DNA from: Adiantum capillus-veneris
Lineage: Eukaryota > Streptophyta > Polypodiopsida > Polypodiales > Pteridaceae
DNA: 64,000 nt
Direction: 5' to 3'
Assembly: GCA_014529385.2 (NCBI GenBank)
Contig: CM043942.1
Location: 35,447,469-35,511,468 of the forward strand
Part shown: piece by piece, positions 1 to 10,242 of the stretch
How the letters are laid out: each line of letters begins with the position of its first letter
Numbering within the stretch: the stretch's first letter is position 1
Notes under the pieces: generated by a model
Databases searched by the model: none
Told to the model about the DNA's origin: nothing
The model's input: only the letters and a program-made list of their open reading frames with translations
Program-made: the position numbers and the translations under genes

Positions 1-245
1 ATTCATCTCCAGAGAGACTCAAATTCTAGTTTTAGCATCTTGTATTGATAGACAATTAAGTCTTTTTACGAAAAGCTACAAAAGTTTTTTTCTTTCAAGA
101 AATTTAATCCCACGACTGCGGGTATTTTGGGAATTTCCCAAAAACTGAAGGGCATTTTGGAAATTTGTGTCAAAATATTGGGGGGTGTTTTGGGAATTTT
201 TGAAATTTGAAGGGTATTCCTGGAATTTCCACGAACACCACTGAA
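1..245. repeat. Dispersed repeat, copy 1
   Basis: This stretch matches 41113-41390 in the same orientation. Both copies share a block with TTTTAGCATCTT and TATTGATAGACA, then AAGAAATTTAATC, then a run of short motifs of the GGGTATTTTGGGAATTT type. The family is not identified. The left end is cut by the window edge. Confidence 0.65.
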
Positions 246-349
246 GAGAGAGGCCACGATGGCGAGCAATGCGAGGTTAGATTGGTGATGGATCACTGAG
301 AAAATTCGGACCCGTTTGTGTCTGCACATGAGAGAGAGAATCATGCTTT

Positions 350-353
<4 letters not shown>

Positions 354-409
<56 letters not shown>
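354..409. repeat. AG microsatellite
   Basis: About 28 AG dinucleotides in an almost perfect run. Open frames across it code only for alternating Arg-Glu or Leu-Ser and are not genes. Confidence 0.95.
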
Positions 410-412
<3 letters not shown>

Positions 413-955
413 TTCTGGAGTCTGGACTTTGCTTTTGCCTGTGCGCACGCATGTGTGTGTGTGTCAGACAGGGAGGGACTTAGGCCTCAAGGATATGTGG
501 ACGCGTCAGAGGTGGAACCGTGGAAGTTGGAACTCATCTCTATCTCTCTCTCTCTCTCTCTTTCGTACTGTGTGAGTCGTGACTGCTCTTCGGTGTCACC
601 TGTACACTGTGTCACATTGTGCACATTGGCCTGAGACTTGCCGGATCAACCTTGTGTTGACACATGTCCGGGGGAGGGGACCGAATCCCTTCCCCCATTA
701 TAGTATAGATAAAGAAAATAGACAATCTCTACCTAGCTTACCATTTGCATTCATAGTGGTAAGACGATAAGATTCAATACACTTATTTAGCTCTGAGATA
801 TAGTAAGGGAATACATGGAAATTGACAAACAAACCAAAGTGCTCATCATATTTGAAAATTGAACAAAGCTACAATCAAATGAAATTGCCGACCATTACAT
901 GATCAATCCATCTACATTTGAAAATAGGAAAAAGAGCATTTACCACAAGGGCACT

Positions 956-1330
956 TGTCATAATAACTAATATCTAATTCTCCTAAATGATTCTCTCATG
1001 TTAAACTAATCATTTAATATGGGGAAGTGCCGCGGGAGAAAAAGTTAGAATATTGCTTAAGCTGGCAGACCGGCCACAGTAGGGATCCAAAGGAGGGACA
1101 ATAGGGATCCAAAGGGGGAGCCATCTGCAAAAGAGCAAGGTGCAACAATGGGCTTAAAAGACCCTAAGGTTCAGCCCATTAAGACTTCCAAAATGCTAAG
1201 GTTCCAAAATTCAAAGGTTGTGTCCAAAGGTTATCACTAGGGAAATTGGATGCTTCGTGTGTGTACCAAAAAAGTCTTCATGCATCCCTACATAGGAGGG
1301 GGCGAGCCATAGAAGTAGGAGATGAGAGAG

Positions 1331-1369
<39 letters not shown>

Positions 1370-1812
1370 AACTCCTTTACACAAAGGGAAAGAGGGACAC
1401 ATGTCAGCTCCCTAGCCCACATGCCCACAAGGTGTACTCAAATCATATTGGATGGCCATGGAGGTGCACCAATGAGAATTAAGCTAGAGTAAATCTAGTT
1501 TAAATAATTTAAAAACACTTAATAAAGAACCAATAAGAATTAAGCTCTCTAGAAGACTATTGGACAGTCTCCCAAAGGGGTCCAATGAGCATTCAGCAGC
1601 CCAATGGCTTGCCTGATTCCTATTGGCAAGGAGACAAAGGGGTCCAATGAGAGTTTAGTAGCATTAATTAAATTACCTAAAGCTCTCACAAAAGGGAAAA
1701 GGGGGACACATGTCAGAAGGCTATCACTCATGCTGCTTAAATTTCATTGGCTAAGCCTGGCATGGACCGATGGGGTGTCAGAATGTAAGAGGGGTCAACC
1801 AAGAGAGAGAAG
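956..1812 (+). repeat. Solo LTR (family B), left part
   Basis: The start (TGTCATAATAACTAATATC) and the next roughly 850 bases align with the first half of the Gypsy-B LTR at 47870. Shared blocks include the GGGGTCCAATGAG motifs and the segment GGGACACATGTCA. The match stops near 1812, where Gypsy-A begins, and resumes at 19380 to 20124. Left plus right parts total about 1.6 kb, the full length of a family B LTR. GCACT lies on both outer sides (951-955 and 20125-20129), so this is a solo LTR. It lacks the TGCTTGAGG minisatellite of the Gypsy-B LTRs and carries an AC tract at 1332-1364, so it is an older or different subfamily. Confidence 0.85.
1332..1364. repeat. AC microsatellite in solo LTR
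   Basis: A run of about 16 AC dinucleotides inside the left part of the solo LTR. The Gypsy-B LTRs have only a few AC units at the corresponding place. Confidence 0.9.
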
Positions 1813-2081
1813 TGTGTGCGTCTGTCGCACGTGTCGGAGCTAGGGACTTGCCGAGCACCGTGTGCGAGCCACGAAGGCTGCAAGCACAGAACTAGCAGGC
1901 CTAGCAAGCTCACAAAGTGCAGGGGTGTGTCACTCACCTCCCTGCGCTTGTCGCTGTGAAGGATTCCTCGCCGCGAAGAAGAGGGAGCCGCCGCCGTACT
2001 GCGCTCAACCGCCTCGCTGCCGTAGGTGCCGTCGCAATGCTCGATCACACACACACACTCTCTCTCCCTCTCTCCCTCAAG

Positions 2082-2138
<57 letters not shown>

Positions 2139-2436
2139 GTGAACACACAATGGAGATGGGGATGGAGATAGGGCAAGAGCACTTCTTCTATTGCACAATG
2201 AAACAATAGGTCAATTTTAGGTTTAGGTGACTTTTATATGAGCTCGCCCCATTCACATTTGGGCGCCCATGCTTAGCCAACTAACCCTTGCGTGTTCCAG
2301 TTAGAGAGCGCCTTTCATCGGCGATCACTCTACCCTTTTCCTATAGGACCGACAAGCCCGGTGCCTGACTCTACTAAATAAATAATACGGCGTCCATCGT
2401 AGGCGATAGGGTGTCCGTGAGCCACAAGGGTTAACA
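1813..2436 (-). repeat. Gypsy-A 3' LTR
   Basis: About 600 bases match 18725-19379, including the segment beginning GAGCACCGTGTGCGAGCC, an AC tract (2087-2136 here) and the closing TTAACA. The right edge is exact (TTAACA, then a pyrimidine-rich tract equal to the polypurine tract on the minus strand). The left edge is approximate because the first 20 or so bases have diverged between the copies. Confidence 0.8.
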
Positions 2437-3645
2437 TGCCTCCCTTCCTGATGTAGATTCCGTCCTCGGAAGCTATTGAGTTGAAGCTTGTTATGTCCAT
2501 GTTGTAGAGCATCTACATTTGAATTTGCAAGGCAAAGCCACTGTTTCAGCAAGCGGAATTATATGGCCATAAATCATGAGGGGAATGTAAAGTACATGTG
2601 GAAATGAGTAAATGCAAGATTTATGAAATGTTAGATTGCCTTTAAGAACAAATAAATCGCACTTTGAGTAAATTCATTAATCAAGAGTTTTGGGCTTATG
2701 GGTGAGTCTATCAATTAGTTAGCTATGACTAAGGTTAAAACAACTACTCTAGTACTAGCTAAGCTAAGAAGATTATCTAAATGCAAGATTCCCTAATTGT
2801 GTTTTTCAGCTTTGATTCGCCAACTAGCTCTCACAACTGCAAACAAAAGCTTGAAATGTTAACTGTAAGCTCGATGGAAGTCTTTTAAATGTCATTCATT
2901 TTTTTTCTTTTTTACTTTGGTTCACAATCATTTGACGTGTGTGCTTATTTTGTATGTCCGGGGCTTTTTGCTTCTCAAAGAAAAGCGCCCACACTGGGAA
3001 CCTCTAGGGCTCTAGTACCATAGACAATACATGTGAGTGAAGTACCAAATCAAATCAGGATTTCTCTTCCAGCATTATATTTTTCATTTGTGGCACTTAT
3101 GTTTTTTGCTTCCATTTCCTTTGTATTCTCACTAGTGTTTTTGTTGTTTAAGTGAGCAAGCTTCTCTATGCCTTAAACATTCCTAAGGTCTCAAATACTC
3201 AGATAATTTTATCAGCTAGTCCTAGTGGTCAAGTAAATGAGTTAACCTAAAGTCACGGTCTCCTAATCTCAAGGCTCATCCATAAGATTAAACTCTAGTT
3301 CCATCAACTTAAGCAAAGACAAATTTATACATCTATAATGCCAGATAACAAATATAACTATTGCACTCAAACAAACCATGAAAAATCATTATTTGCAATT
3401 ATACATATCCACCAACATGAATCATGGAAAGTAGTACACCTGGAGGTATGGAGTTGCTCATTTCATCGAAGCAGATTTCCTCAACCATGTGGATGGAAAT
3501 CCATATAAGTCCTACCTAACACATCCAAAAAACAAGCACTATACCTCTAGGAGGCATGTCAGTGTGAAAAAATGAAAACTCCTAGAAAACAAACTCAAAA
3601 CACAATCCAGACCCCTAACCTACCTATCTGTTATCCCTTTTAGAA
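2437..3645 (-). other. Gypsy-A 3' non-coding region with polypurine tract
   Basis: Bases 2437-2453 read on the minus strand as a purine-rich tract abutting the LTR start TGTTAAC, the expected primer for plus-strand synthesis. The remaining 1.2 kb is AT-rich with no supported reading frame. It is interpreted as the untranslated tail of Gypsy-A because it lies between the last reading frame and the 3' LTR. Confidence 0.6.
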
Positions 3646-4068
3646 TCAAGGAAAGAGGATATTATATAAACCGGGTGGCCACCCTAAGGCTAGGCCTCTA
3701 TCCTCATCATCTAGATAAACGAAATCATTTTCCGTGAGGCCATAGTCTTCCTTGGTCTCTATTATTTCTTCTTCATCATCCTCTTGCGCAAGCGTATTAA
3801 TCAAGAACCTCGCGATGCGTGGATACTCATCTTGTGCAAAAGAATAAGCATGTGCCACCGGAGACATATTCGCTACTGGGTAGGGATCACTAGTTATCCA
3901 TAGACGTATCAGCCATTCTAACTCCTCAAAATTTCGCTCACGCGCAAGTTTCTCTACCAAATCCCATTCGCAAGAAAGTACAAGGTAGCAGATGTGAAAC
4001 ACTTGAGAAAAAGAAAAAGGGTACCTTTTATAAAAAATAGAAGCGCATGCCTCTGGTGAACTAGCCAT
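3646..4068 (-). CDS. Small unrecognised reading frame at the 3' end of Gypsy-A
   Basis: A 140-codon open frame beginning with ATG. I do not recognise the family. The product has a hydrophobic, aromatic N-terminal third, a middle segment with a WDLVEKLARERNFEELEWLI helix-like stretch, and an acidic stretch (QEDDEEEIIETKEDYG) near residues 98-113. It is the last frame before the 3' LTR, a position that carries accessory or env-like frames in some plant Ty3/gypsy elements. No signal peptide or clear transmembrane pair is visible, so an envelope call is not justified. It is unbroken while most Gypsy-A frames are broken, which may only reflect its short length. Confidence 0.4.
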   Translation of the reverse strand: MASSPEACASIFYKRYPFSFSQVFHICYLVLSCEWDLVEKLARERNFEELEWLIRLWITSDPYPVANMSPVAHAYSFAQDEYPRIARFLINTLAQEDDEEEIIETKEDYGLTENDFVYLDDEDRGLALGWPPGLYNILFP

Positions 4069-4261
4069 CTTTGAGAATACAGATAGATTTGGTTAGGTCT
4101 TTAAAACATGAGTTGTTTTTGTGTGTTGTTTGATGTGACATGGTGAATTTAGACTTATGTGTAGGATCTGATAGGGTGCTCTCTCGTTGCTAGTCGCTCT
4201 TTGCTCTTTTACTTAAAATATATATATATATATATAATCTTTTTTTGTTTGTTTGCTAGAA

Positions 4262-4930
4262 CTAGTATAAGGCTTTATATATACATTCCCTAGGATTGGA
4301 GATTGAGAGGTCATGGAGAAAGGTTGAGAGGAAAGCAAGTGAATGATGGATGTCAGCAAACACTCCCCCCTTCCTTGGGTAGATCATACCTTTTGGAATG
4401 ATGTCATCACATTTTGAAACCAATTGTTCCAAGTTGTTATGGGTGAAGGCTTTAACCAATAGTTTTTATCGCCCTATGTGTTTCATCTAGTTGCAAGGGT
4501 GGTAAGGTACTCTCCCATGATTTTATTTGCAACATTGTTATAGGTGGTGAACCTACAACGGGAGGTGCAAACTCTTTCTTGCTTGTATGGATATGTACAA
4601 TGGTAGGTGGAGGTTGTGTCGAAGCTTCTATTTGTGTATAGGAACTACTTGAAGAGAAAGAAGCTTCATTTGATTTCCCTGTTCCTGAGCTAGGTGGAAC
4701 AAATCGTTCTTTCTTTGGTACCCAAACTAGCTCTAGAGCGGGTGTGTAACATTCCCTGATTTTTTCATTTCCATGATTTTCAATTTGTTTTGGAGCCACA
4801 GGATTGGGTTTACATGGGCCAGGTGACAGGTAAGAGTACAATTTACGTTTGGGCACCCAGATTTGATCATTTCCTTTATAGTATCCTTGGGATTCCAATA
4901 GTCGTTTAGGAATCCAACGCAATGTTTCTT
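4262..4930 (-). pseudogene. Gypsy-A post-integrase WVPK-repeat region
   Basis: Broken frames continue the region downstream of integrase. W-V/I-P-K motifs followed by basic residues recur at about 4712-4723 (LVWVPKKE), 4850-4861 (IWVPKRK), 4907-4918 (RWIPKRL) and 5011-5022 (YKWVPK), across two frames linked by a frameshift near 4920. A Ser-rich linker follows. The function is unknown. Similar WVPK motifs occur in some plant retrotransposon polyproteins. It is seen as the C-terminal tail of an accessory domain rather than a separate gene. Confidence 0.5.
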
Positions 4931-5578
4931 TACATTTCTTGGAGTGAGTGGAGGACGTTTCTTACGAGGCTTCCGTTTTTTAGCATCAACCATGGTCACT
5001 AAAGAAGCTTTAGGGACCCACTTGTATGTTTTCTTTGTTATATTAGGATGGTTCTTGTGTGTCTCAAGCTTTCTTTCAACTACATCAATTGAAGCTCTAG
5101 AGAGTTGGGCTATGGGGACGTATGGTTCAACCTCCTGGACATGCAATGTCTTGGGTTTTATTTCCCTAGGCAATATCTCAGGGACTATGGCTTGAGTGGT
5201 AGGGATAAGAGTTGGTTTTTGCGTTGTGACACCCCCAGTCCCCCAATCAATAGTGCATTTGGTGGCTATCATCCACGTGCGTCCTAGGTTTATATTACCC
5301 TCCATAGCTCCAGTAGGCATGACCAAAAAGTCTTGAGCTACAACCCCATTGTCATAATTGACAGAAGTGTGCCAAATTCCAAAAACCGTAGTTTTTTTCT
5401 TGTTGACACCCTTGACTTGGATAATACTCTCAGATAGAGGTGGCTTCCCTAACTGACACCACACCCCATATGATAGCAGATTATATTTATCACCCGTGTC
5501 CAATAAGGCGTTATATAGCACTTTTCCATAGACACTATTTAACTCAATAGGGTATCGTAGAGGCGTGTCAGATTCCAA
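4733..5578 (-). pseudogene. Gypsy-A post-integrase aspartic-protease-like domain
   Basis: A 281-codon open frame placed after integrase. Residues 20-45 contain LLDTGDKYNLLSYGVW, which resembles the retropepsin active-site strand with D-T-G. About 80 residues later comes NLGRTWMIATKCTIDW, resembling the LGRP-W...DW segment near the end of retropepsin-like domains in plant elements. A first WVPK motif and a basic stretch (KKRKPRKKRPP) follow. The usual protease of this element is upstream of RT (8689-10221), so this would be a second one. In the other frame the sequence between integrase and this frame (5579-5690) stays open, suggesting one polyprotein disrupted by a frameshift. Confidence 0.6.
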
Positions 5579-5643
5579 CCAATCATCCTCTGTTTCAACG
5601 TGGAATGCATGTGTAACTCCAAGGTTAGCCTCTCGCTGGCGTC

Positions 5644-6600
5644 TTATGCGTTGTTGGCGCTCTTTCGTCTCAGCTTGAGCTTGTATCTTTTAAATTCTGT
5701 TTGAGCCTTGGCTATCTTTTTTGTATAGATGGCACGTAGCTCCTCTTGGCTTAAAGGATCATAGTATCTTTTAAATTTGCTCCCATTGAGGAATCCAATG
5801 GTTTTAACTCCATCAAGAGTCTCCACACGAATGGTTCCTTGTGGGGTGATCTCACATACTCTATATGGTCCTTTTTTCGCATATTTCAACTTTTTCTTTT
5901 TGTTACGCACTCCATACATAAGGACTTTATCACCAACATTGATATCTTTGTTCTTTAGATGATGGTCAAACCATTTCTTCCTCCTATCTTTCTCCACAAG
6001 TGTATTTTGCACAGCTAATTGCCTCTCTTCATCTAGCCTTTCAAGGATATATAATCGCTCAACTAAAGGGTTACCATTCCAACCTTCTTGAGTAGCTACT
6101 CGAAGACTAGGAACGACAAACTCCGATGGCATAACCGCTTCTTGGCCATACACCATCTTAAACGGTGTGCAATTAATGGCAACTTTGTACGCAGTACGAT
6201 AAGCCCATAAAGCTGAAGTTAACTTTAAATCCCAATCTGTGCGATGAGCTTCCACCGTTTTGGTCAAGATAGAGATTAAGGTTTTATTGGTGCTCTCAGC
6301 TTGGCCATTTGCTTGCGGATAATAAGGTGTGGACTTATGGTGAGCTATCATGAAGTTAGTAGTGAGTTCTTTGATTACTCCATTTATAAAATGAGTACCA
6401 TTGTCACTCACAATCTCAAAGGGACAACCAAATCTGGCAATAATGTTCTCAAAGAGAAACTTGGCAGTTGACCTCGTATCAGCCTTTCGTGTCGCCCTGG
6501 CTTCCGCCCACTTTGTTACATAGTCAGTGGCAACGATAATATATCGATATTGAGTGCTACGAGCTGCAGGACTAATTGGGCCTACAAAGTCCAACCCCAT
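5644..6600 (-). pseudogene. Gypsy-A integrase core and C-terminal domain
   Basis: A 318-codon stretch. The DDE core is visible: GLDFVGPI at the start (first Asp), FEIVSDNGTHF (second Asp) and YYPQANGQAEST (Glu). WALWAYRTA-like and YGQEAVMPSE segments follow, then a basic C-terminal region with KKGPYRVCEI. This enzyme inserts retrotransposon cDNA into chromosomal DNA. The N-terminal zinc domain lies upstream in broken frames (6601-6912). The stop at 5644 overlaps another open frame that leads to the post-integrase domain. Confidence 0.9.
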
Positions 6601-6912
6601 TTTTCAAATGGTTGAGTCACTTTAACAGGATGTAAGGGCATCCTATCCTTTCTTTGAGTGATCTTGTAACGTTGGCATTCATCACATCCTTTTGCAAAAA
6701 GTGATGCATCCTTAAATAAGGTTGGCCACCAATAGCCTGATTGCAACACTTCCTAGCTGTTAGTCCCCCCGAGAAATGTCCTCCGGCTTTACCCATGTGG
6801 ACTTCTTGCAGTATGTACAAATACTCATCCTCACGGACACAACGTCTCAGAATATCGTCCTTCCCTAGCCTGTAGAGAGTCCCTGCAATGAGAGAGTAAG
6901 GTTCACATTCTT
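6601..6912 (-). pseudogene. Gypsy-A integrase N-terminal zinc (HHCC) domain, frameshifted
   Basis: Minus-strand translation in two frames gives an HHCC pattern: a His pair around 6775-6805 (EVHMGKAGGHF), then GYWWPTLF, then CDECQRYK at about 6665-6690. The frame changes inside the domain near 6745, so it is not translatable as one piece. It directly precedes the integrase core. Confidence 0.7.
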
Positions 6913-7863
6913 TTAACAGTTTTGAGCTATGTCCTTACGAAGCTCTTTGGGTGGAAAACCATTAATTAGAGAGTTCACAATCTTCTCTCTCCATTCAGGT
7001 ATGGTTTCGACTAGGAATAGAGAAGTATCGAGTAATTCATCATCGACTCCAGTAGGGGCTTCACCACTGGGTATGCGAGACAAATGATCCGCCATGACAT
7101 GTCTTTTACCAGGTCTCACCACAATGGTAAAATCAAACTCAAGGAGAATTAGCAACCATCATGTAATTGTTCTCGTGGAACAAGGTTTATTCACGAGATA
7201 CAACAAGGCTTGATGATCAACATAGAAAACAAACTTGTTGGCCAGAAGGTAGTAGCGAAATTTCTTCACTGCATATATCATACCTAAACCTTCTCGCTCT
7301 GTAGTGGTGTAGTTTCTCTCGGCATCATTCAATTGACGACTTGCAAAGCTGATGGGGTAGTCCAATTTATGTTCTCCTGGTTGAGCTAGAACACACCCAA
7401 TAGCAAAGTTTGATGCATCAATATGCACATGGAAAATTACATTCCAATCGGGCACTCGTAGAATAGGAGCGCTAGTCAAGGTCTTTTTCAATGACTCATA
7501 AGCATAGTCACACTCCGCAGTCCAGTGAAACTCAATAAGAAGCTTGTACAAAGGACGAGCTATCTCGGCAAAGTTTAAAATAAACCTTCGGTAATAACCA
7601 ACATGGCCCATGAATCTTTGAACTCCCTTATAGTTTGTAGGTGGTGGCAATTCAGCAATGGCTTTAATTTTGCTCTCATCTGTGGAAATCCCATTTTTGG
7701 ACACTATATGCCCTAAAATGACTCCATGTTTAACCCCAAATTGGCATTTGAAAGGATTTAAGGAGATGTGATCCAATCTGCACTTCTCAAACACTTTTCG
7801 TAAGCATGATAGATGTTCTTTCCAAGAGGAATAAACACAAAGGTCATCTAAGAAAGCTTGCAA
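6913..7863 (-). pseudogene. Gypsy-A RT C-terminal part and RNase H
   Basis: Two adjacent frames. The first (7159-7863) opens with the catalytic FLDDLCVYSS (Asp pair near 7843-7852), continues through the thumb region with FMGHVGYYRRFI, and then RNase H with HIDASNFAIGCVL, a TTTEREGLGMIYAVKKF helix and YVDHQAL. The second (6913-7155) completes RNase H with GKRHVMADHLSR. The catalytic D-E-D residues are present, but a frame break near 7157 splits the domain. The family copies element RNA into DNA and degrades the RNA template. Confidence 0.88.
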
Positions 7864-8288
7864 AACTCCCTCAAATATTCTTTGAAAGCAGTGTTTATTA
7901 ATCTTTGAAAGGTAGCAGGGGCATTGGTTAAGCCAAAGGCCATAACACGGAATGCAAACAATCCAAATTTGGTTATAAAGGCTGTTTTAGCTTGTTCCTC
8001 TAGCGCAATTGTGATTTGATTGTAGCCAGAGTACCCATCTAAAAAGCTATAAGCTTCCTTCCCTGCAACTCTTTCAAGCACATGTTCCGAATATGGCAAG
8101 GGGTAATGGTCCCTCCTACTGGCGGCATTGACCTTCTTGAGATCTACGCACACTCTGACTTTCCCATTCTTTTTTGGCACAATCACTATTGGAGACACCC
8201 ATTCTGAGTGCTCAATAGGGTATATGAATCTGCATTCCACAAGCTTTTCAATCTCTTCTTGAACAATCTTTGCATATTTAGGATTCAT
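7848..8288 (-). pseudogene. Gypsy-A reverse transcriptase N-terminal part
   Basis: A 146-codon frame with RT fingers and palm motifs in order: SEWVSPIVIVPKKNGKVRVC, VDLKKVNAASRRDHYPLP, FLDGYSGYNQITIA and FRVMAFGLTNAPATFQRL. The YSGYNQI signature is typical of non-chromoviral plant Ty3/gypsy lineages. The frame ends just before the catalytic Asp pair, which is found in the next frame from 7863, so there is a frameshift near 7855. Confidence 0.9.
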
Positions 8289-8581
8289 TGGGTAGGGTCG
8301 TTTTGCTGAACTGGTTTAGCCATGCTATTCATGGGGATTGTGTGCTGCACCACGGAAGGTGGAACACCTTTCATATCATGATATGTCCAAGCAAATATAT
8401 CCCTGAATTCCTTGAGAAGTTCTTTAAGTACACACTCCTCAGTCGCTGTCAGATCTTGGGCAATGAAAACAGGTTTAGACTCTTCTCTTGGGTCTGCTAA
8501 CTCTATTTCCTTAACTATCGCTGGACCATCATAGACTCCATTGCTCCCATCGATAGGTTTTCTTTGGGCCTTTGTATACAT
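8285..8581 (-). pseudogene. Gypsy-A linker between protease and RT
   Basis: A 98-codon frame with KELLKEFRDIFAWTYHDM and GVPPSVVQHTIPM, the conserved segment that precedes the RT domain in plant Ty3/gypsy polyproteins. It overlaps the RT frame by four bases in a different frame. The step from the upstream protease frame crosses an open gap at 8582-8688 containing stops. Confidence 0.8.
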
Positions 8582-8688
8582 AACCTTACGCTCCTCTGTG
8601 GTATAGGATTTGAAATGTTCAGGTGTAGGGTGTAAGTCTGTGGGGTCCTGTTTTTCTGTGGACTGTGATTTATGGACTGTGATTTAAC

Positions 8689-9813
8689 TTATGATTCCTT
8701 TTGTTGTTGAGCTAACTCTCGATTTTGTCGTCTCCTTACGGTACGCCTCAACCTTGGCTTCTCTGTAGCCTCTAGTTGTGCGATGTCAATGGGTTGTGGA
8801 CTACACCACATAACGCTTTGAAGGTATTCACTCCAGTTATCTACCAACTTTCGATGAGCATCACATGCCCCTATATAATTAAGCCATTCTGCGGTAGATT
8901 TCTTTTTATTTATTCTAGCACACACATTTGCTCGATATCGTTGCCTCTTATATCTCTTACTCTTCTTGTTTAATTCTCGATTACGGTCGATTTTTAGTGA
9001 AGACTCACTAGATGAATAACTACTTGTGTCTTCTGCTCCCTTGGATAGATTATCATCTAGGTTACCACCACTGTGCCCTGAATGGTTTGTCCCCACATTT
9101 GCACTAAGATTTAAGTCAGATTCTTCGTCCTTAGAGTCAATTTCAACTGATGATTCTGACCCCAAATCGTGTGGGCTATAGTCTTGTGAGGCGCTACTGG
9201 TTTCAATGCCAGTCAAACTTTCATCTTGTAGATCATCAGAAGCTATATGCATTGCTTCTAGCATGTTTAAGGGTACAAGTGGTGGTATTTCATCCCCCTC
9301 AGGTGTTACCCAGGTCGTCCCCCTATTTCCCCAAGTGTCTATGGTTGCTACTAGGTGGACCCAATCCACATTGTCCGACTCAGTCATCCCAGGTAGTACA
9401 TCCATATAAGGAGAATCTTCCCCAACATCAGTGCCCGCTTTACACGTGTAACAATACTGCAATGGGGCCGAGTGAACTGTGGTGTCAGATCTATGATCAA
9501 TTATAAAGTTGTTTCCTAGAGGATGTGCTCGACCATTCACAAGATCCACTCGAATGACAGAATCTTGGAACTGCAAGTAGACATGGCTTTTAGACCAGTC
9601 ATGCACCATTTTTGCTTTCCTCATGAAAGGACGTCCTAAAATCATCTCCGATGCCATAGTGTTTTTGGAGAAATCCATAACAATAAAGGTAATCCTTATT
9701 TTATGTCCAAAGACCTTGATCTTGAGATCTTCTAGCATCCCAATAGGTTTAACAATAGACCCATTGGCCATCTTCACTACTATGGTTGTGGTCGCAAGGT
9801 GAGGTCTTCCCAT
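8689..9813 (-). pseudogene. Gypsy-A protease C-terminal half and Ser/Asp-rich linker
   Basis: A 374-codon frame. Residues 1-75 form the second half of the retropepsin-like domain (VKMANGSIVKPIGMLEDLKI, then MILGRPFMRKAKMVHDW). Residues 190-300 are a Ser/Asp/Glu-rich low-complexity linker. The C-terminus is basic (KPRLRRTVRRRQNRELAQQQ). The active-site half lies in the preceding frame at 9823-10221, and a short gap with a frame break separates them. Confidence 0.75.
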
Positions 9814-9822
9814 AGTTTCCCA

Positions 9823-10221
9823 TCAATTTTCAGTCACAATGCTAACCCCAACGCCACCATCAAGGATTTCCTTCACAGTTAATCCCTTAGTAGTGATTGG
9901 TATGGTCGCATTGGATTCATCACCCTCAAAGTATTGTCCCAACTTGTTAACAGGTATTTCTATAACAAGGTTCTCATCTAGGTTGGGTTGTGGATCTAAG
10001 TGTTCCTCCTCTATTGGCATCTCCCCAGCTCCATCCATCTGTGCAAATTGTGGTAGCCCAAACTTCAGTTCTCCATTGAGGAAGGCTCGAAGAGCTGAGA
10101 CTAGCTCGGGGTCTAGCTCAGGCAGTGCCTCTGTAAACATTCTTTCCATCAAGAAGTGAGTACGCCCACTTTCCCATGACTTTAAGTCACTTTCTTCTTG
10201 GATGACACTAGGTATGTCCAA
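9823..10221 (-). pseudogene. Gypsy-A protease N-terminal half
   Basis: A 132-codon frame ending in KEILDGGVGVSIVTE. This is the protease active-site strand with D-G-G in place of D-S/T-G, a substitution seen in some plant Ty3/gypsy lineages. The preceding part is acidic with no recognised fold. It would cleave the polyprotein if active. The D-G-G together with a D-T-G domain downstream of integrase makes the assignment of the working protease uncertain. Confidence 0.7.
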
Positions 10222-10242
10222 GGGTCTATGGACTTGGTGAGG

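Larger units (their letters stand above)
1..955. other. Left flank, no gene recognised
   Basis: No coding region is supported. Bases 1-245 are a dispersed repeat that recurs at 41113-41390. An AG microsatellite lies at 354-409 and a CT tract at 541-561. Translations through these tracts are low-complexity artefacts. The remainder to 950 shows nothing recognisable. Bases 951-955 (GCACT) are the left target duplication of the solo LTR that follows. Confidence 0.7.

Noticed and set aside
318-452. Open frames through AG, CT and AC tracts, including similar ones at 1246-1482, 2041-2171, 18888-19152, 20701-21218, 27338-27628, 28490-28737 and 40022-40318
   Set aside because: They translate to Arg-Glu, Leu-Ser, Thr-His or Cys-Val runs, an inevitable result of dinucleotide repeats. 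No coding signal remains outside the tract.
1813-2436. LTRs at 1813-2436 and 18725-19379 as the outermost element
   Set aside because: The GCACT duplications and family-B LTR halves outside them show that they are the LTRs of Gypsy-A nested in a solo LTR, not the outermost element.
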